Shown: positions 4,813-8,747 of the stretch, piece by piece | Layout: the number at the start of each line of letters is the position of its first letter | How positions within the stretch are numbered: position 1 is the stretch's first letter | DNA from: Methanosarcinales archaeon | GTDB taxonomy: Archaea; Halobacteriota; Methanosarcinia; Methanosarcinales; Methanogasteraceae | Length of the DNA: 8,747 nt | NCBI GenBank assembly: GCA_030609345.1 | Contig: JAUWCK010000031.1 | Span: 1-8,747 of the forward strand | Reading direction: 5' to 3' | Program-made: the position numbers and the translations under genes | Notes under the pieces: generated by a model | What the model was told of the DNA's origin: nothing | Database searches by the model: none | Seen by the model: only the letters and a program-made list of their open reading frames with translations

Positions 4813-6033
4813 TCACTCATGCCGGAGTGCATCCACTGGATTCATCTGCGATGCGGACCGGGACGGCAGAAATCCGGCGAGAACCCCGATCGAGAATGAG
4901 AATAGAAGCGCAAACGCCGCAAGCTCCCACGAGATCCACGCATGCAAGAGACCGACCCCCATCTCTCGCCCGACCATCTCCACCATGAGCGCCATCCCGA
5001 AACCGAGCACGACCCCGATCAAACCTCCAATTAAACCGATCAAACCGGATTCGACCAAAAAAAGCATCAATATTGTATTGTTCTCGGCTCCGAGTGCTTT
5101 ATATATCCCGATCTCCCGCGTTCTCTCTATAACTGCGGTGTACATCGTATTCATGATCCCGACACCGCCAACGAGAAGCGAGATCGCGCCGATCCCGATC
5201 AGAACTGCGGATACCGCTGAAAGTATTCCACCAACCGTCTCTGAGAGTTGTGCTGCGGTCATGACCGTGAAATCCTCCTCATCATGCTCATCTTCAAGCC
5301 GATCCCTTATACGCTCTGCAACATCTTCAGGATCGGCTCCTTCCTTTATCTTCACGAAGAAGAAGTCATATTCATTGCTCACGTCGAAAAGATCCTCCGC
5401 ATCATCGAGACTCATGCTAATCGTCATGTCATCATCCCGGTTCCCGATCTCCTCCATGATCCCGACTACCTTGAACCCCTGATCCTTGATCTCGATCTTA
5501 TCTCCTATCTTGACCTCTTTGTAGGTATCCCCGACTTTAAAAGTCTTATACGCAATCCAGTACCCAATCGTTGTCTTATGGGTATCCTTATCCTCCAGCT
5601 CCCTCCCTGATTCAACCTCATACCCCTGGACATCGAAATACGCGTCCTCTGCTATCGACGGCACCATGCCGACAACCGACGCAGTGGCATCGATATCCTT
5701 GTAGGTTATAAGCGAGGTCCGGTAGACCATGTAACAGTTCGCATCGACCCCTCGCACCTTCTCGACAGCCCTCACATCCCGGTCCGTGAAGTACGTCGAT
5801 GCGGAACTCGGACCACCTAACGCGCCGCCTGGCGGCACCGGCATTATTATAATCTTGTTGACACCCATCTTCCCGATCTGCTCGTCCACATAGACCTGCA
5901 TCCCGACTCCGATCGAGATCAAGCCAACGATAGCCATTATCCCGATCACTATGCCGATGATCGTTAGGTAACTCCGGGTTTTCCGCTGTACCAATCCCTT
6001 GTAGCAGAACCGGAAGTAATCCGAGAATTTCAT
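4813..6033 (-). CDS. MacB/FtsX-type ABC transporter permease
   Basis: 406 aa; a type VII (MacB/LolC-like) permease, which works with an ABC ATPase on substrates outside the membrane rather than by ordinary channel transport. The N-terminal helix (about 22-45, YLTIIGIVIGIMAIVGLISI) precedes a large extracytoplasmic MacB periplasmic-core domain (about 46-268). The FtsX domain follows, with helices near 270-297, 322-352 and 368-390. It contains the coupling motif ERTREIGIYKALGA (303-316) and the family-typical end PSRSASQMNPVDALRHE. Length and topology are complete. Its ATG overlaps the stop of the upstream COG1361 gene as ATGA (6033-6030), so the two are translationally coupled. A COG1136/LolD-like ATPase would be expected next to it but is absent from the window. 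The substrate is unknown. Confidence 0.93.
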   Translation of the reverse strand: MKFSDYFRFCYKGLVQRKTRSYLTIIGIVIGIMAIVGLISIGVGMQVYVDEQIGKMGVNKIIIMPVPPGGALGGPSSASTYFTDRDVRAVEKVRGVDANCYMVYRTSLITYKDIDATASVVGMVPSIAEDAYFDVQGYEVESGRELEDKDTHKTTIGYWIAYKTFKVGDTYKEVKIGDKIEIKDQGFKVVGIMEEIGNRDDDMTISMSLDDAEDLFDVSNEYDFFFVKIKEGADPEDVAERIRDRLEDEHDEEDFTVMTAAQLSETVGGILSAVSAVLIGIGAISLLVGGVGIMNTMYTAVIERTREIGIYKALGAENNTILMLFLVESGLIGLIGGLIGVVLGFGMALMVEMVGREMGVGLLHAWISWELAAFALLFSFSIGVLAGFLPSRSASQMNPVDALRHE

Positions 6034-7292
6034 TTGGATATGATCCTTTTAATGCGTTTTCTAAAGAGGTATGCAAACAGCAGAACGAGTGCTGCGATGA
6101 TTATCCCTGTATATCCTCCACTCTTAGGTGCAATCGCTTTCATCTCTTCAGAAGTGTAAACTTTTATCGGTATTTCTGTCGTCATACTATGCGCATTACC
6201 GTAATCATCGTCGTAACTCACATCTACAGTTACATTGCTGCAGTCTGACGACTGGAGCAGGATCCTGAAATCGACAGTATCGTAATCATCGTTCTCGATG
6301 TCGCCGATGTATCTCGTGTCGCTGTCGATCAGTTCGAACCGATCCCCATCCGCTATCGTCAGCACGACGTGCTTTGCCCGAGAAAGCCCACGATTTGCAA
6401 CGCCGATGGTGATCTCTCCGACCGTGCCATCAGTGAGTTCGTCCTGCGAATCGAGATAGACGAAGAGCGTGTTTCCACTCGATACCGGAACCAGCACCGA
6501 ATATCGTTGCGCTGGCTGCATTCCGTGCGTCTCGTTCTCGTAATAGATCACGATTGGCAGTGGGTGCTGGGATGGTGTGATGGTATCGACGAAGAAACCG
6601 GACTCGATGAGTGCAGTCTCGCCAGGTGCTACTGTGTCGATGTAGTAGATGGACGTCTTCGGAAGGATGATAGTTTGATTTTCAAAACAAACCTTTACAT
6701 TCTTTGCAGGTCCGGTTCCCACATTTTTAATCGAGAATTTTGCATCAAACTCAGATCTGAGATCTGCTTCCGGGATGTCGGCATCGATGAGGACGAGATC
6801 AGGATGTCCCATCACCCGGATTGTGAGTTCGGTCATGCTCTTCGTGGTGAGATAGTGACGGTTAGAATCAAAATCCCCGCTATAGGTGATATTAAGATCG
6901 AGCGTGTACTCGCCAGACCGTGCGTCAGGATCCACGGTCAGATAATACTCGGTATTTGCAGTCTCGCCGCATCTGAGTTCAGGTAGCGTCTGGGTCGCTT
7001 CCTCGGTCTCTTTCAGTTCAAATGGCTCCTGCACGTCCAGATGCCAGATTATATTCTCTGCCGGTTCGTCCCCATGGTTCGTTGTCTTGATTAGCAGCGT
7101 AACTTCCTCGCCGGGCTGTGCAGGATAGGGAATCTGCTGGGACAGGCTTGCAGAGAGTGCAGGAGCATCAGTCGGGTATGGCGTTGCTGAGTCGTATGTG
7201 CGGACCCTTGTTTCGACTGTAGCGTCTGCTGTGCCTGCGTGAAATGCCGTGAGTGTCAGACTTATGATTATAAGCAGCGCAAACCGGTTCAT
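6030..7292 (-). CDS. Secreted COG1361/CARDB-like surface protein, C-terminal anchor
   Basis: 420 aa. It has a cleavable-looking signal peptide (1-24, hydrophobic ALLIIISLTLTAF, then ADA) and a long beta-rich extracellular region. This contains repeated Ig-like/CARDB-type units, seen in phrases such as PGEEVTLLIKTTNHGDEPAE (about 58-77), FDAKFSIKNVGTGPAKNVKV (about 184-203) and VGEITIGVANRGLSRAKHVV (about 290-309). A single C-terminal helix (about 395-410, TGIIIAALVLLFAYLF) and a basic tail follow, so the body faces outside. Proteins of this type commonly sit beside MacB-like permeases in archaea, where they may act as the extracytoplasmic adaptor; the ATGA overlap with the permease gene supports a shared job. 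There is no ribosome binding site before the ATG, but a TATA box about 26 nt upstream suggests a leaderless mRNA. Confidence 0.88.
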   Translation of the reverse strand: MNRFALLIIISLTLTAFHAGTADATVETRVRTYDSATPYPTDAPALSASLSQQIPYPAQPGEEVTLLIKTTNHGDEPAENIIWHLDVQEPFELKETEEATQTLPELRCGETANTEYYLTVDPDARSGEYTLDLNITYSGDFDSNRHYLTTKSMTELTIRVMGHPDLVLIDADIPEADLRSEFDAKFSIKNVGTGPAKNVKVCFENQTIILPKTSIYYIDTVAPGETALIESGFFVDTITPSQHPLPIVIYYENETHGMQPAQRYSVLVPVSSGNTLFVYLDSQDELTDGTVGEITIGVANRGLSRAKHVVLTIADGDRFELIDSDTRYIGDIENDDYDTVDFRILLQSSDCSNVTVDVSYDDDYGNAHSMTTEIPIKVYTSEEMKAIAPKSGGYTGIIIAALVLLFAYLFRKRIKRIISK

Positions 7293-7314
7293 GGGGGTTG
7301 ATCTGTATCTGATG

Positions 7315-7322
7315 ATATATAT
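7315..7322 (-). promoter_or_regulatory. TATA box of the COG1361-permease operon, leaderless type
   Basis: ATATATAT at 7322-7315 (minus strand) is centred about 26 nt before the ATG at 7292. Archaeal transcription starts about 25-27 nt from the TATA centre, so the mRNA should begin at or next to the start codon. The sequence just before the ATG (AACCCCC) has no Shine-Dalgarno match, consistent with a leaderless message. Confidence 0.6.
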
Positions 7323-7341
7323 GCTGACCGATCAGGCAATA

Positions 7342-7349
7342 CTTATAAG
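7342..7349 (+). promoter_or_regulatory. TATA box of the ADH synthase gene
   Basis: cttataag at 7342-7349 predicts initiation near 7372, leaving a leader of about 25 nt before the ATG at 7397. It is 19 nt from the divergent TATA box at 7315-7322, so the two preinitiation complexes would be close enough to compete. Confidence 0.6.
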
Positions 7350-7387
7350 ATCACCGGTTCTGTAATATCGCATTATATGAATGAAAT

Positions 7388-7392
7388 GGTGA
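7388..7392 (+). promoter_or_regulatory. Ribosome binding site GGTGA of the ADH synthase gene
   Basis: GGTGA, complementary to the archaeal 16S rRNA 3' end, lies 4 nt before the ATG at 7397 and supports that start. An ATG at 7378 and another at 7381 have no such site and do not give the family N-terminus. Confidence 0.65.
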
Positions 7393-7396
7393 AACC

Positions 7397-8194
7397 ATGC
7401 CAGAAATAGGAAAGAAGGTAAGGCTTGAACGGATCCTCGATAGGAAGAGCGGAAACATGCTGATTATTCCAATGGATCATGGAATATCAGAGGGTCCGAT
7501 AAAGGGGCTCGTAAACATCGGGGAGACCATAAACAAGGTTGCAGAGGGCGGCGCGGATGCAGTCCTCATGCAGAAAGGGATGGTCAAGCATGGGCATCGC
7601 GGATACGGGCACGATATCGGACTTATCATCCATATGAGCGCATCCACCTCGCTTGGACCTGATCCGAACAACAAGGTGCCGGTATGCACCGTCGAAGAGG
7701 CGATCAAACTCGGAGCGGATGCTGTGAGCGTGCATATCAATGTCGGCTCTGATACCGAATCGGATCAACTCGAATATCTTGGTACGGTCTCGGATGACTG
7801 TGATTACTGGGGCGTGCCGCTCATTGCTATGATGTACCCGCGAGGTGCCGCAATCCCCAACCAGCACGACCCGGTCGCGGTCGCACTTGCGGCTCGCGTC
7901 GGCGCTGAACTTGGCGCGGATATCATCAAGACCAACTACACAGGCGATCCGGACTCATTCAAGACCGTGGTTGCGGGCTGCCCTGTTCCCGTGGTGATCG
8001 CAGGCGGACCAAAGACGAATACGGATAGGGAATTCCTGCAGATGATCAAGGGCGCGATGGAAGCAGGCGCAAAGGGTGCTGCTGTCGGTAGAAATGCGTT
8101 TCAGGCGAACGATCCGACACTGATGACGCGAGCGATCGCAGCGATCGTACACGATGGCGTCGATGTCGATAAAGCGCTGGAGGTTCTTGTTTAG
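7397..8194 (+). CDS. aroA': 2-amino-3,7-dideoxy-D-threo-hept-6-ulosonate (ADH) synthase
   Basis: 265 aa, the usual length of the COG1830 aldolase family. ADH synthase joins L-aspartate semialdehyde with 6-deoxy-5-ketofructose 1-phosphate in the first step of the archaeal alternative route to 3-dehydroquinate and aromatic amino acids; it is a cytosolic class I (Schiff-base) aldolase with a TIM-barrel fold. Visible motifs: [10 protein letters not shown] (25-34), [14 protein letters not shown] (78-91), VSVHINVGS (110-118), AMMYPRG (144-150), [10 protein letters not shown] with the Schiff-base lysine K178 (175-184), VVIAGGPK (199-206, phosphate-binding) and GRNAFQ (231-236). The SAST and MMYPRG motifs favour ADH synthase over archaeal fructose-bisphosphate aldolase of the same family, but sequence alone does not exclude aldolase activity. 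It has its own promoter and converges on the Nif3-like gene with 22 nt between the stops. Confidence 0.92.
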   Translation: MPEIGKKVRLERILDRKSGNMLIIPMDHGISEGPIKGLVNIGETINKVAEGGADAVLMQKGMVKHGHRGYGHDIGLIIHMSASTSLGPDPNNKVPVCTVEEAIKLGADAVSVHINVGSDTESDQLEYLGTVSDDCDYWGVPLIAMMYPRGAAIPNQHDPVAVALAARVGAELGADIIKTNYTGDPDSFKTVVAGCPVPVVIAGGPKTNTDREFLQMIKGAMEAGAKGAAVGRNAFQANDPTLMTRAIAAIVHDGVDVDKALEVLV

Positions 8195-8216
8195 ACTTGC
8201 ATAGACGTAGCAGTGC

Positions 8217-8747
8217 CTATACCTGCCACGCCGGCGTTTCCGGAGGCACTATAGTGGTGCTGTCCACCCACCTGACATCGGGTACGTGATCGATGAAGAC
8301 CGTATCGACAGGCAATCGTTCACATAGACGCTTCATCGCAGGAATTTCGGTTGCGTAATGCGTGGCATCGATGAGTGCCAGATTATGCGCCTTCCTGATC
8401 GCGTCGTGCCGGATCTCCCCTGACAGCAGGAGATCCGCGCCGCCAACGATTGCGGTATTCACAAACTCACCGGATAGACCGCTGCCGCCGATGACCATCA
8501 CGGTCTCGATGTTGCGCTCACCTAACCATCTGACCGGGACGTTTAACTGCCGCGCAGCAAACTCTGCAAATTCAGATGTTGTCGAGTATCCGGTTCTTCC
8601 GATGCGACCCGGTTCCAGTTCCTCGACATCCTCCAGTTCGAGCACTTCCGCAAGCACATCGTTGACGCCGCCCGGTGCCCGGTCATAGTTCGTGTGCATC
8701 ACATATATCGAGATCTCACTCTCAAGAGCGATCTTTAACGAGTCTGA
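8217..8747 (-). CDS. Nif3-like dinuclear metal center protein, 5' end cut off
   Basis: The C-terminal 176 residues of a Nif3/DUF34 (YbgI-type) protein. The frame is open through the window edge, so the N-terminus, including the first GGxxHHP-type metal motif, lies outside. Visible family motifs: SIYVMHTNYDRAPGGVNDVL, with HTNxD metal-ligand region; VMVIGGSGLSGEFVNTA; GADLLLSGEIRHDAIRKA; and LIDATHYATEIPAMKRL, with the conserved H and E ligands. The family is widespread; biochemical role is poorly settled, with GTP cyclohydrolase I type 2 and metal-insertion roles proposed. Internal GTG or ATG codons near 8702 are not the true start, because residues encoded before them (KIALESEISIY) also fit the family. 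It reads towards the ADH synthase gene, with no clear terminator between. Confidence 0.9.
   Translation of the reverse strand, partial: SDSLKIALESEISIYVMHTNYDRAPGGVNDVLAEVLELEDVEELEPGRIGRTGYSTTSEFAEFAARQLNVPVRWLGERNIETVMVIGGSGLSGEFVNTAIVGGADLLLSGEIRHDAIRKAHNLALIDATHYATEIPAMKRLCERLPVDTVFIDHVPDVRWVDSTTIVPPETPAWQV

Noticed and set aside
4985..5482. 165-codon plus-strand ORF
   Set aside because: Serine/proline-rich antisense shadow of the permease gene.
6369..6986. 205-codon plus-strand ORF
   Set aside because: Antisense shadow of the COG1361 gene, which has signal peptide, repeat units, anchor and operon context.
1..8747. CRISPR array
   Set aside because: No regularly spaced direct repeats were seen on either strand; only short local repeats occur.

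Overview
The window looks like euryarchaeal chromosome, probably from a methanogen- or ANME-related lineage. This is inferred from four things: an ADH synthase of the archaeal aromatic-amino-acid route, a COG1361-type surface protein coupled to a MacB/SalY-like permease, TATA boxes at archaeal spacing, and GGTGA-type ribosome binding sites. No rRNA or tRNA is present to settle the lineage.

Layout. Positions 1-166 are non-coding with small repeats. Positions 167-2171 (minus strand) hold a complete group II intron. Both boundaries, domain V, domain VI with its bulged branch-point A, and an intact maturase/reverse transcriptase without an endonuclease domain can be read. It sits 26 nt past the stop codon of a toxin gene. 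Positions 2198-4152 (minus strand) are a toxin-antitoxin island: a UPF0175 antitoxin with a DUF3368 PIN-like toxin, then a wrecked DUF1616 membrane-protein gene, then hicB-hicA. Both antitoxins are open, but both toxins are broken: the PIN gene by a single-base-type frameshift and hicA by an in-frame TGA. Positions 4176-4812 hold only a small unrecognised ORF, a probable gene remnant and a nested stem-loop element.

The right half is ordinary and intact. A two-gene minus-strand operon (7292 to 4813) encodes a secreted, membrane-anchored COG1361/CARDB-like protein and an FtsX/MacB-type permease joined by an ATGA overlap, with no ABC ATPase gene beside them. It is divergent from a plus-strand ADH synthase gene across a 104-bp promoter region. 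The ADH synthase gene converges on a Nif3-like gene cut by the window end.

The most notable features are the toxin-dead/antitoxin-alive pattern in two unrelated TA pairs next to a precisely delimited group II intron, and the stem-loop element at 4606-4699, which has mutually exclusive pairings. I see no clearly new multi-gene system.
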